A stretch of 11,153 bases of DNA from Rickettsia typhi (lineage in GTDB: Bacteria; Pseudomonadota; Alphaproteobacteria; Rickettsiales; Deianiraeaceae), in contig CAMAVG010000025.1 in assembly GCA_945861605.1 (NCBI GenBank), forward strand, positions 1 through 11,153. The letters are read 5' to 3'. The translations under genes were made by a program, and so were the position numbers. Every line of letters starts with the position of its first letter. Positions within the stretch are counted from its first letter, which is position 1. This document shows, piece by piece, positions 4,438 through 11,153 of this stretch. The notes beneath the pieces are model-generated. The model made no database searches. It saw only the letters and a list, made by a program, of their open reading frames with translations, and was not told where the DNA came from.

Positions 4438-6891
4438 ATGACAGAACTTACAAAATTTTTTGAATTTGCAACACAGGAATCAACGATTCATAAAAAATGG
4501 GATTCACTCGCGGTTTATAAATACCAAAAATCGCAAAACGAATTTTCAATTGATACCCCACCACCAACAGTCTCCGGATATCTGCACATGGGGCATGTTT
4601 TTTCGTATGTTCAGTGCGATATCCTTGCCCGTTATAATCGAATCGCGGGGAAGAGCGTTTTTTATCCGATTGGTTTTGATGACAACGGTCTTCCAACTGA
4701 ACGCCTTGTTGAAAAGCAAACGGGTAAAAAGGTTGGAATCAACTGCACAAAAGAAGAATTTGAAGAGGAATGCTTTAAAATTGTCGATGAAGTTGAGGGA
4801 AGATTTGAAGAAATGTTTAGGTCGATCGGAATTTCGTACGATTGGTCGCTGAAATACCAAACCGTTTCAAAGAAAACCGAGGCAATTGTGCTGGAATCAT
4901 TTGCGGATTTGTACTCAAAAGGGTTGGTTTATCTTAAAAATGCACCGGTTTATTGGGATATCGAAGACAAAACTGCCCTTGCACAGGCGGATCTTGAAGA
5001 CAAAGAGCTCGATTCCACAGAATACTTCATTCCGTTTTCTTGCTCAACAACGGGGAAAATTGTTAAAGTTATGACAACCCGCCCCGAACTTCTTCCCGCT
5101 TGCGTTGCGGTTTTGCATCACCCTGATGACGCCCATTTTGCAGGAATCACAAGCGTTAAATTGCCTTTTTTTGGCGATGAAGTTCCGTTAATCGCAGACG
5201 AAACCGTGAAAATTGACAAAGGCACCGGCGTTGTAATGTGTTGTTCTTATGGCGATTGGACGGATGTTGAATGGATTCGAAAACATAAACTTACACCAAA
5301 GCCTTTGATGCTTGAAAACGGGGAAATTGCACACGAGTTTTACAAAAACCCTGAAAATGGAAGGTTTTTGCGTGTGAGTAATGCTCGCACAAAAATTGTT
5401 GACGAAATGACAAAACTTGGCTTAATTCTGGATTCAAAGAAAATATCGCACTCTGTAAAATGCGGGGAGCGTTCAGGAAAACCCGTGGAAATCATTGAAC
5501 AAAAACAGATTTACATCAAAACATTGCCGTTCAAAAACTTCCTTCTTCGTGCAACAAATGAACTTGAATTCACGCCATCGCACATGCAGGTTCGTCTTGA
5601 AAAATGGATCGAGGGGCTGAATCAAGACTGGTGTATTTCAAGAAATCGCTTTTTTGGAATTGAAATACCTTATTACACTTTTGAACTCAACGGTGAGAAA
5701 TCTGAAATTATTTTCCCAAATGGAATTCAAAATTCGCCAGAAGTTGCAAACATTCGCAAGGTTGATGGCGGATATTTAGCGATTTTCCAAGGCGTTGAAA
5801 CCAAATTTGCATTTCAGTATGTTTTTGATACTTGGTTCACATCGTCGCTGACTCCACAAATTGCGAAGAATTCACTCAAAAATGAAAACCTTCCGCTGAC
5901 ACTTCGCCCGCAAGCACACGAAATCATTCGAACTTGGACATTCTACACCCTCCTCAAATCCGTTTTGCACGCGTGTGAAGTTGATAAAAGCGGGGAGGAA
6001 ATTGCCGAAATCGATGGAACAAAATTCACAATTGCATCGGAAATTATTGCAAAAAAACAATATTTACCTTGGAAGCAAGTCGCACTTTCTGGCTGGTGCT
6101 TGGCGAGTGATAAAACCAAAATGAGTAAATCCAAAGGCAATGTGACGGATCCGTTCTCGTTAATTCAAAAACACGGAGCAGACACCGTTCGCTTTTGGTG
6201 TTCGAATACTCCGCTTGGAACGGATTCTGCGTACAGTGAAGACCGCCTTGAACTTGGAAAAAAATTCACAACAAAACTTTGGAATTGCTTAAAATTTGCA
6301 ATGCAAAACGAAATTCCATCGAAAATTGATGTCTCAAAAATCAGTAACGATGTCGATTTCTGGGCGATATCCGAATTGAAAAAAGCCGTTGCGGAGTATC
6401 GGAAATATATGGACAAAATGGATTATTTCCACGCACGAAAAACCGCAGACGACTTCTTTTGGAACATTTTCTGCGATAACTACCTCGAATTCATAAAAAT
6501 TCGGTACTATGGCACAAAAGCGTTTATTTACAAAGAAAAAACACTCAGTGAGCAAGAAATTTCCCAAATTGAGCAAGGAAAGGACTCCGCAATTGCAACG
6601 GTTTGCACAATTTTAAAGGGAGTTATCACACTTTATTCCCCATTTTGCCCATTTGTTTGTGAAAAAGTGCAGGAAATTCTGTTTAACGATGGTAAAAGCA
6701 TTCACGCACAGGGTTCAATTATGGAATTTGAGGATGTTATCAACGAAATTACAAACGCTGTTGATGGCAGGAAATGGCTTGAAGTTGTTGAGTTGTTTAG
6801 GAAATCCAAAGCTGACGGCGTGAATTTTATTCTTGAAGATTCGTTAAAATCCCAACTTCCAATTGATGTTTTGCAATATATTGGGCTGTAA
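4438..6891 (+). CDS. valS: Valyl-tRNA synthetase, archaeal/Rickettsia-type
   Basis: Class I synthetase that charges tRNA-Val in the cytosol. The HIGH motif is H50-M-G-H53, within PPPTVSGYLHMGH. The KMSKS motif is K561-M-S-K-S565, within KMSKSKGNV. The segment FDDNGLPTERLVEK replaces the TDHAGIATQ-type segment of usual bacterial ValRS. The CP1 editing domain has TTRPELLPACVAV and KGTGVVMCCSYGDWTDVEW. All of these fit the archaeal-type ValRS known from Rickettsia. Other family blocks present are EKWIEGLNQDWCISRNRFFG, FDTWFTSSLTP and RPQAHEIIRTWTFYTLLKS. In the catalytic-core block EIIEQKQIYIK, the usual QWF tryptophan is isoleucine. The anticodon-binding domain follows from about 630. At 817 residues it lacks the long C-terminal arm of standard bacterial enzymes. 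An in-frame stop at 4432-4434 fixes the start region. The gene converges on the following operon with a 4-base gap. Confidence 0.96.
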   Translation: MTELTKFFEFATQESTIHKKWDSLAVYKYQKSQNEFSIDTPPPTVSGYLHMGHVFSYVQCDILARYNRIAGKSVFYPIGFDDNGLPTERLVEKQTGKKVGINCTKEEFEEECFKIVDEVEGRFEEMFRSIGISYDWSLKYQTVSKKTEAIVLESFADLYSKGLVYLKNAPVYWDIEDKTALAQADLEDKELDSTEYFIPFSCSTTGKIVKVMTTRPELLPACVAVLHHPDDAHFAGITSVKLPFFGDEVPLIADETVKIDKGTGVVMCCSYGDWTDVEWIRKHKLTPKPLMLENGEIAHEFYKNPENGRFLRVSNARTKIVDEMTKLGLILDSKKISHSVKCGERSGKPVEIIEQKQIYIKTLPFKNFLLRATNELEFTPSHMQVRLEKWIEGLNQDWCISRNRFFGIEIPYYTFELNGEKSEIIFPNGIQNSPEVANIRKVDGGYLAIFQGVETKFAFQYVFDTWFTSSLTPQIAKNSLKNENLPLTLRPQAHEIIRTWTFYTLLKSVLHACEVDKSGEEIAEIDGTKFTIASEIIAKKQYLPWKQVALSGWCLASDKTKMSKSKGNVTDPFSLIQKHGADTVRFWCSNTPLGTDSAYSEDRLELGKKFTTKLWNCLKFAMQNEIPSKIDVSKISNDVDFWAISELKKAVAEYRKYMDKMDYFHARKTADDFFWNIFCDNYLEFIKIRYYGTKAFIYKEKTLSEQEISQIEQGKDSAIATVCTILKGVITLYSPFCPFVCEKVQEILFNDGKSIHAQGSIMEFEDVINEITNAVDGRKWLEVVELFRKSKADGVNFILEDSLKSQLPIDVLQYIGL

Positions 6892-6895
6892 TTTC

Positions 6896-7810
6896 TTAAA
6901 TAAAAAACTGCATTCCGGCAATTAATCCGAAAGAACTAAATGAAGCATGTTTTGTGGTGCTATCGGGGTAACTCAGCGAAACTTGTGGAATAACGCCATA
7001 GCGACCGAGCAAATAGAAGGATTTCTCCCTTGAAAGAGCAAATGTGAACCCCCCAAGAACACCATACGATGTGCCAAATGTTCGCACTGTTATTTGGTTG
7101 TAGAAATGTTGGAATAACCCGATGCCGCCTTCTCCACCAATTGAAACTGCAAGGTTTGGGAATATTGGGATATCAAAAAATGTGCGAACTGTTGCCGTTG
7201 CGTTGTGGTTGCGAATGGAATTGTACTGGGTTGCTGTCTCTTCGGTGAAAGAAAGAACTTCGTACTGTGCACCGTATTCAAAACGCATATACGGAAGAGT
7301 TTCAAGAACCTTTCCAAGGTAAAACCCTGCGATTCCTTGGTAAATTTCGTTTTGTCCTTTTAAAATCTGCGTTGTGCCATTTGCTTCGTTGTTCATTGTC
7401 AGGCTGAGAGGTCTTCCAATGTTGAGCGAGACATAGTGTGATAAATTTTGGCGGGATTCTTCCTGAATTGAACGCGATTGTGAAAGTGTGCGTTCGGTGA
7501 AAATGACAGGTGCTTGTTGTTCTTTTGATGTTTGATAAAACTGGTTCAATGCACCGTGAATTATTGGCGTATATTGTTTTTCCGGAGTATTCTTCTGCTT
7601 ATTTGCTTCTTCCAGTTGAACGCCATCGGGATTGCGGTTAATGATTTTGTAAATTCTTGCAGATTTCACCGCGGGTTCGTCATCATCATTTTCAGGTGTG
7701 TAGCCAGATTCCGCCTGCGTGACATATCCATGAATTCTTGTGATATCCTGTGCAAATGATGCGTTGAATGCGGCAAATATAATGATGGCTGCAAGGAGGG
7801 TGGTTATCAT
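6896..7810 (-). CDS. Probable outer-membrane beta-barrel protein, last gene of the trpA-family operon
   Basis: The family is not recognised. A signal peptide (residues 1-20, SFA|QD) precedes an acidic, low-complexity periplasmic stretch (about 21-125, including ENDDDEP and many Gln/Glu/Lys). A C-terminal domain from about 126 to 304 then shows alternating strands: SHYVSLNIGRPLSL, GIAGFYLGKVL, MRFEYGAQYEVLSF, NATATVRTFFDIPIF, LAVSIGGEGGIGL, SYGVLGGFTFAL, SFYLLGRYGV and a final FSSFGLIAGMQFFI. This looks like an eight- to ten-stranded barrel ending with aromatic residues just before the terminus. Its ATG overlaps the stop of the ATP-grasp gene by ATGA, indicating translational coupling. The stop lies 4 bases from the convergent valS stop, with no terminator visible. 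Its transcription with trpA and a ligase is unexplained. Confidence 0.8.
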   Translation of the reverse strand: MITTLLAAIIIFAAFNASFAQDITRIHGYVTQAESGYTPENDDDEPAVKSARIYKIINRNPDGVQLEEANKQKNTPEKQYTPIIHGALNQFYQTSKEQQAPVIFTERTLSQSRSIQEESRQNLSHYVSLNIGRPLSLTMNNEANGTTQILKGQNEIYQGIAGFYLGKVLETLPYMRFEYGAQYEVLSFTEETATQYNSIRNHNATATVRTFFDIPIFPNLAVSIGGEGGIGLFQHFYNQITVRTFGTSYGVLGGFTFALSREKSFYLLGRYGVIPQVSLSYPDSTTKHASFSSFGLIAGMQFFI

Positions 7811-9054
7811 AAACTTTGTAAAATAAGTGGTGAAATTACGCGGTTTATTAATGTTGGATTTGCCTCAAAGTGTTTTGCAAATTCGGATATAGTTAATTCC
7901 TTGCCGTGTTTGATGTAGGCAAGACTCGCTTCCAAAAATGAAAAACCTGTTGGGCAGGCGATGTTCGTTTCCGTTAATTTGAATGAGTTGCCGTCAAGAA
8001 GAAGGTCGCATCCGCAAATAAATTCTTTTTTTAAAAAATCTGATTCCATGAATAATTTCTTTAATACATGGATTGTTTGCGTGAGTGGATTGTGAAGATT
8101 TTTTGGGAATGTATCGGCGAAATTGAGGTTTTCATCACAAATGGGGAGGATCCTCGCACCGTTAATCGTGTTGTGAATTTGGTTTATGGGTTCGTATCGT
8201 TTAAACGCCCCAAGAAATTCCCCATTGGAAAACATTGCGCGAATATCTCCAAATTCGGGATTTTCAACCGCCTGTTGAATGAGGACGAGCTTTTCCGTGA
8301 TTTTATATTTTTCAAATTCACGGTTGATTTTCTCAAAATGTGGGATAGAATCCGCATATTTTTCAAAAACTCCAACGCCAATTCCACCGAACAAATTAAA
8401 CGGTTTAACGCAAATTGGAAGTGGAATTTTGTGCAAATCTTCTTTTATTCCAACGCTTGAAAGCTTCACAATTGAGGTATTCATTGCAATTGAGGAGTAG
8501 TCCTCCAAAAGATTTTGTTGAAATTGTGAAACTTGTGGAGAGTAATTTTCGTAAATTGTTTTAATGTTTTGTGAATTATCTTGCAAAAGATATGGAATGA
8601 CTTTATCCTTGTAAAGGCAGATTTTCCCCATGTTTTGCGGTGTATTTTCTGAAATTTTTGCTAAATTTTCAAACTCTGAAAGGAATGCATCGGTTAAGGA
8701 TTGTGGCATTACGCGTGAAATGAGCAAGCCAATATTCGCTATTTCAGTTGGTGTAGCAACAATTTTCCCAAGAAGACCTTCGTTTTTACCAAATGCGGGC
8801 GGAAGATTGTGAATAATGTTTTGATACTCCTGAAATATCGCCTTTATGTGGGTATTTGGTGTTGAATATTGAATTTCTTGAATGCCGAAGAACTTATTTT
8901 TGTGTAAAAATGATGGAGTTGTAAGTGTGATATTCCAGCCAATTTCAAAAAAGTGGTTTATTATTGTGAAGTCTCCGGATCTTCCAATGTAAATTCCTTG
9001 ATTTGTGCTTTGCTCAAAAACATCGTTTTCAATAATGATTGCAACGGTTTTCAT
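7807..9054 (-). CDS. Glutathione-synthetase-like ATP-grasp ligase
   Basis: ATP-grasp enzymes of this group join a carboxylate to an amine through an acyl-phosphate. The closest pattern I recognise is prokaryotic glutathione synthetase (GshB). The glycine-rich ATP loop is VKPFNLFGGIGVGVF (216-230), matching GshB KPLDGMGG. ENPEFGDIRAMFSNGEFLGAFKR (264-286) matches its substrate and ATP region, and IHNTINGARI (293-302) its RGN-GG loop. CDLLLDGNSFKLTETNIACPTGF (349-371) contains the probable Mg ligands E362 and N364, matching GshB TEINVTSPTG. The N-terminal half (1-205) resembles GshB only loosely and is larger: total 415 residues against about 316 for E. coli. It may be a diverged GshB or a ligase with another substrate; no gshA is present in this window. 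It overlaps trpA upstream and the OMP gene downstream by ATGA. The core looks intact, so activity is likely and the substrate uncertain. Confidence 0.8.
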   Translation of the reverse strand: MKTVAIIIENDVFEQSTNQGIYIGRSGDFTIINHFFEIGWNITLTTPSFLHKNKFFGIQEIQYSTPNTHIKAIFQEYQNIIHNLPPAFGKNEGLLGKIVATPTEIANIGLLISRVMPQSLTDAFLSEFENLAKISENTPQNMGKICLYKDKVIPYLLQDNSQNIKTIYENYSPQVSQFQQNLLEDYSSIAMNTSIVKLSSVGIKEDLHKIPLPICVKPFNLFGGIGVGVFEKYADSIPHFEKINREFEKYKITEKLVLIQQAVENPEFGDIRAMFSNGEFLGAFKRYEPINQIHNTINGARILPICDENLNFADTFPKNLHNPLTQTIHVLKKLFMESDFLKKEFICGCDLLLDGNSFKLTETNIACPTGFSFLEASLAYIKHGKELTISEFAKHFEANPTLINRVISPLILQSL

Positions 9055-9833
9055 GATATTATTGAATTTTTAATTTGTGAAATTTCGTTTTTTAGTGCGT
9101 GGAGTGTGGAGTCCTTGCGGGCGGATTCTATGAAATATGATCCGATGATTATGCCATCAACATGTTTTGAAACAGATGCGGCAATTTCCGGCGATGATAT
9201 TCCAAAGCCGGCGAAAATTGGAAGTTTTGGTTGGTTTTCTTGAATATAGTTTGCGATTCTTTCAACCATTGGAAGAGTTTGCCCTGTTGTTCCAAGTGTG
9301 GAGACAAGATAAATAAACCCCCTTGCGCGGGCTTGAATTTGCAAAAAGCGTGCTTTGTTTGTTAAGAAGGAGACAATCTGAATTATGCAAATGTTTAGTT
9401 CGTTTGCCATTGCTTCAAATTCCAAAGATTCCTCGATTGGGAGGTCGACACAAATAATGCCGTCAACGCCAATTTCTGAACATTTTTTTAAAAATTCTGC
9501 TTCCCCGTATTGAAAAATAATGTTGAAGTATCCCATGAGAATGATTGGTGTTTGGGAGTCGTTTTTGCGAAAGTCCTGCACGAGTGTGAAGACATCTTCA
9601 AGTTTTGTACCATTTTTAAGGGATATTTGTGCGGATATTTGGATTGTGCCTCCGTCGGCGGTTGGATCGGAAAATGGGAAGCCAAGTTCAATGATGTCAA
9701 GCCCTGATGCAACACCTTCGTGCATGATTTTAAGAGTCTGTTCGTTTGAAAATTCACCTGCCATGAAGTATCCGACAAGTGATTTTTTGTTTTTTTCTGA
9801 TAACTTTTTCGTTGTGTTTTCTATTCTGTTCAT
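9051..9833 (-). CDS. trpA: Tryptophan synthase alpha-chain family protein (standalone trpA)
   Basis: TrpA splits indole-3-glycerol phosphate to indole and glyceraldehyde-3-phosphate and normally hands indole to TrpB. This is a full-length TIM barrel of 260 residues. Both catalytic acids sit at their usual numbers, E49 and D60, within IIELGFPFSDPTADGGTIQ. MGYFNIIFQYG, GVDGIICVDLPIEE, YLVSTLGTTGQ, AGFGISSPE and the phosphate-binding IIIGSYF match the family blocks. Departures: DGGTIQ where DGPTIQ is usual, YFMAGEF instead of YFTAGDP, loop 6 STLGTTG rather than SRxGVTG, and I instead of P after the Asn in the GYFN block. No trpB or trpF is adjacent; the gene upstream is divergent. It is the first gene of an ATGA-coupled operon. 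It could be ordinary TrpA with trpB elsewhere, or a diverged indole-releasing lyase. Confidence 0.88.
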   Translation of the reverse strand: MNRIENTTKKLSEKNKKSLVGYFMAGEFSNEQTLKIMHEGVASGLDIIELGFPFSDPTADGGTIQISAQISLKNGTKLEDVFTLVQDFRKNDSQTPIILMGYFNIIFQYGEAEFLKKCSEIGVDGIICVDLPIEESLEFEAMANELNICIIQIVSFLTNKARFLQIQARARGFIYLVSTLGTTGQTLPMVERIANYIQENQPKLPIFAGFGISSPEIAASVSKHVDGIIIGSYFIESARKDSTLHALKNEISQIKNSIIS

Positions 9834-9841
9834 TTTATCAT
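9812..9841 (+). promoter_or_regulatory. Possible promoter of the methyltransferase gene
   Basis: TTGTGT (9812-9817), an 18-base spacer, then TATCAT (9836-9841), which matches five of six -10 positions. It lies across the start of the divergent trpA gene. Expected RNA start is near 9848, about 30 bases before the ATG. This is a by-eye match with a weak -35. Confidence 0.3.
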
Positions 9842-9877
9842 AAAACTATTGTGCAATAAAAAACGAAAAAAATAATT
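9834..9877. promoter_or_regulatory. Divergent trpA / methyltransferase control region
   Basis: Only 44 bases separate two divergent start codons. It contains the inverted repeat TATTG-TG-CAATA (9847-9858), which could bind a dimeric regulator acting on both genes. On the minus strand TTGCAT (9883 to 9878), a 17-base spacer and TTTATT (9860 to 9855) form a possible trpA promoter whose -10 overlaps that repeat. No leader peptide rich in Trp codons and no attenuator hairpin is present. Confidence 0.35.
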
Positions 9878-10396
9878 ATGCAAGTAAATTCAGCCTCGCA
9901 AATACTTCCGTGGTATAACTACCAACTCATTTCATTTCTTGAATCATACATCAAGCCATCAATGAACATTTTTGAATTTGGAACGGGGTTTTCAACGATA
10001 TTCTACGCACAAAATGGTTGCAATATTTACGGCGTTGAATGTAATATTGAATGGATTGAGAAAGTGCGGGAGCTTGCCACACTTCACAATCTTCAGCGAA
10101 ATATTTCGGTTGAATTTTGTGCAAAATCACACGAAATTGCAAGGTATATCAAAAATGTTGATGAAAAAATTACATTTGATGCAATCGTGATTGATTCTTA
10201 CAACAGAATTGAATGCCTTGATGAGGCAAAAGCCCGTGGGGCAAAAATCATTATCTTGGATAACTCCGAGCGACCAAACCTTGAAAATGCGTGCGAAATT
10301 ATGCAAGAATTTGAAGTTTTGAAATTAAAAGGAGAAGGACCAAACAGAAATGGAGTTAGTGAATCGCTGGTATTTCATAAAAACCTTGCTTTTTAA
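9878..10396 (+). CDS. Small class I SAM-dependent methyltransferase-like protein
   Basis: The product carries a Rossmann-type SAM-binding signature. Motif I is NIFEFGTGFSTIFYA (30-44), the acidic residue after strand 2 is in YGVECNIEWIEK (E54), and the strand-4 block FDAIVIDSYNR has D106. A later strand GAKIIILDNSERP (121-133) resembles the post-core part of Methyltransf_24-like proteins. An N-terminal Trp/Tyr helix segment, PWYNYQLISFLESYI (11-25), precedes the fold. At 172 residues it is nearly the bare fold with no clear substrate domain, so the acceptor (small molecule, sugar or protein) is unknown. There is no signal peptide. The ATG follows an A-rich leader without a Shine-Dalgarno. It is divergent from trpA and 32 bases before rsmD, probably in one transcript. 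Confidence 0.75.
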   Translation: MQVNSASQILPWYNYQLISFLESYIKPSMNIFEFGTGFSTIFYAQNGCNIYGVECNIEWIEKVRELATLHNLQRNISVEFCAKSHEIARYIKNVDEKITFDAIVIDSYNRIECLDEAKARGAKIIILDNSERPNLENACEIMQEFEVLKLKGEGPNRNGVSESLVFHKNLAF

Positions 10397-10428
10397 TTAG
10401 ATTTTTTCACAATTTACAAAAAAACGAT

Positions 10429-11052
10429 ATGCGAATTATTTCCGGAAACTTAAAAGGCAGAACGCTTGATCTCACATCAACGCAAATCAACAACGAGCAA
10501 ATGCGTCCAACGACAAGCTACACCAAAAATGTTTTGTTTAATCTGATTGCCCAAAATAAAATTATTCAAACCGAAATTCAAGGGGCAAAAGTCCTTGATT
10601 GCTTTTGTGGAACGGGTTCAATTGGTTTTGAATTTGCTTCGCGGGGTGCTGCTCTTGTTTCATTTGTTGATTCCGACCCAGCAAACATCGCACAAATTCA
10701 CAAAAATGCGGAAAAACATAAAATTAGCTACCTTGCCCGAATTGGCTTCTTCCCAAGGTGTAAAATTAAGGAACAGTTTGATATAATCTTCGTCGATCCT
10801 CCATACATTGCGGCACAATCCCAAGTTTTAAGAACGATTGAAGGCTTGAAAGAGAACTCCCTTAATGAAGGCGGAATGATTATTCTTGAAATGGCGAATA
10901 CAAAAAAAACGAACATTAAGGAAAATATTGCAAAAATTCTGCCAATTGTCCTTGAATGGGAAGTGAGCGATAAAACCATTCTTTTGTTTTTGAAGAATGT
11001 CGCTGATGTAAATATTATTCTTGATGGTCAACCCGCAGAACTTACTTCATAA
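10429..11052 (+). CDS. rsmD: 16S rRNA (guanine966-N2)-methyltransferase RsmD
   Basis: RsmD methylates the exocyclic N2 of G966 in 16S rRNA, near the P site, during 30S assembly. The N-terminus MRIISGNLKGRTL (1-13) and RPTTSYTKNVLFNLI (26-40) are strong RsmD hallmarks (usual form RPTxxRVREALFNIL). SAM motif I is VLDCFCGTGSIGFEFASRGA (55-74), followed by the acidic FVDSD (79-83). Motif IV is FVDPPY (121-126), the DPPY form typical of N-methylating enzymes. Usual arginines in the RVREALFN block are replaced here (SYTKNVLFN). At 207 residues it is slightly longer than usual, with a C-terminal tail after TILLFLKN. It starts 32 bases after the small methyltransferase, so the two are probably co-transcribed. 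No ribosome site is evident in the leader ACAAAAAAACGAT. Confidence 0.93.
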   Translation: MRIISGNLKGRTLDLTSTQINNEQMRPTTSYTKNVLFNLIAQNKIIQTEIQGAKVLDCFCGTGSIGFEFASRGAALVSFVDSDPANIAQIHKNAEKHKISYLARIGFFPRCKIKEQFDIIFVDPPYIAAQSQVLRTIEGLKENSLNEGGMIILEMANTKKTNIKENIAKILPIVLEWEVSDKTILLFLKNVADVNIILDGQPAELTS

Positions 11053-11115
11053 TTTCATTGAAAAATAATTTTTATTGTTTTCATTTGTTGGAATAATAAA
11101 TTGCCGGAATATAAT

Positions 11116-11153
11116 ATGCAAAATAATCCAAATTATAACCATTTTGAAGTTGA
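11116..11153 (+). CDS. Start of a further gene, cut by the window edge
   Basis: An ATG opens an uninterrupted frame to the window end, reading MQNNPNYNHFEV and then an incomplete codon. GCCGGA lies 7 bases upstream. Twelve codons are too few to identify a family. The 63 bases between rsmD and this ATG are AT-rich and hold no convincing terminator. It could be a real gene or a chance start. Confidence 0.4.
   Translation, partial: MQNNPNYNHFEV

Noticed and set aside
4460..4852. A 130-codon open frame in another frame of valS
   Set aside because: It is fully inside valS, with no motif; the valS frame carries all synthetase motifs.
8068..8460. A 130-codon plus-strand open frame
   Set aside because: It is opposite the ATP-grasp gene, whose frame shows conserved ligase motifs across the same stretch.
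9834..9877. trp attenuator or Trp-rich leader peptide before trpA
   Set aside because: The spacer is 44 bases, too short for an attenuator, and contains no TGG TGG run on the minus strand.
1..11153. CRISPR array, IS element or long direct repeat
   Set aside because: I saw no regularly spaced repeats, transposase motifs or terminal inverted repeats anywhere in the window.

Overview
This 11,153-base window is AT-rich and densely coded. It most resembles a chromosome segment from an AT-rich alphaproteobacterium, possibly Rickettsiales-like or another host-associated lineage. The main evidence is a ValRS that reads as the archaeal type also known from Rickettsia. Supporting evidence comes from a Rickettsia-like family I pyrophosphatase, a Gram-negative envelope (three signal-peptide proteins with beta-barrel character) and CTTGAC-type -35 boxes. 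The placement is inferred from remembered family features, not from a tree. Nothing suggests a plasmid, phage, integrase, IS element or CRISPR array.

Left part (1-983): an AhpC-type peroxiredoxin with a His-rich N-terminus lies on the minus strand. A roughly 267-base intergenic region follows, with promoters pointing both ways, and then tRNA-Ala(UGC) with an encoded CCA. Left-centre (983-4383), plus strand: ppa, holA and an exported barrel-like protein are packed with a 15-base gap and a 7-base overlap. A second outer-membrane protein with a periplasmic coiled coil follows behind its own CTTGACA box. Centre (4438-6891): valS.

Right-centre (6896-9833), minus strand: three genes each overlap the next by ATGA, in transcription order a lone trpA-family gene, a glutathione-synthetase-like ATP-grasp ligase and an outer-membrane protein. 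This operon converges on valS with only 4 bases between stop codons. Right end (9878-11153), plus strand: a small SAM-dependent methyltransferase, an rsmD-type rRNA methyltransferase and the first codons of one more gene.

Most genes are housekeeping: oxidative defence, pyrophosphate removal, the DNA polymerase III clamp loader, Val-tRNA charging and 16S rRNA methylation. The parts that go beyond routine are the trpA/ATP-grasp/OMP operon without trpB nearby, three unassigned envelope proteins (one with perfect 11-residue coiled-coil repeats), the His-rich peroxiredoxin extension, a recurring A-tract plus TTGACA promoter element, and the lack of a clear Shine-Dalgarno sequence before nearly every start codon. 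I see no complete novel defence or mobile system here.
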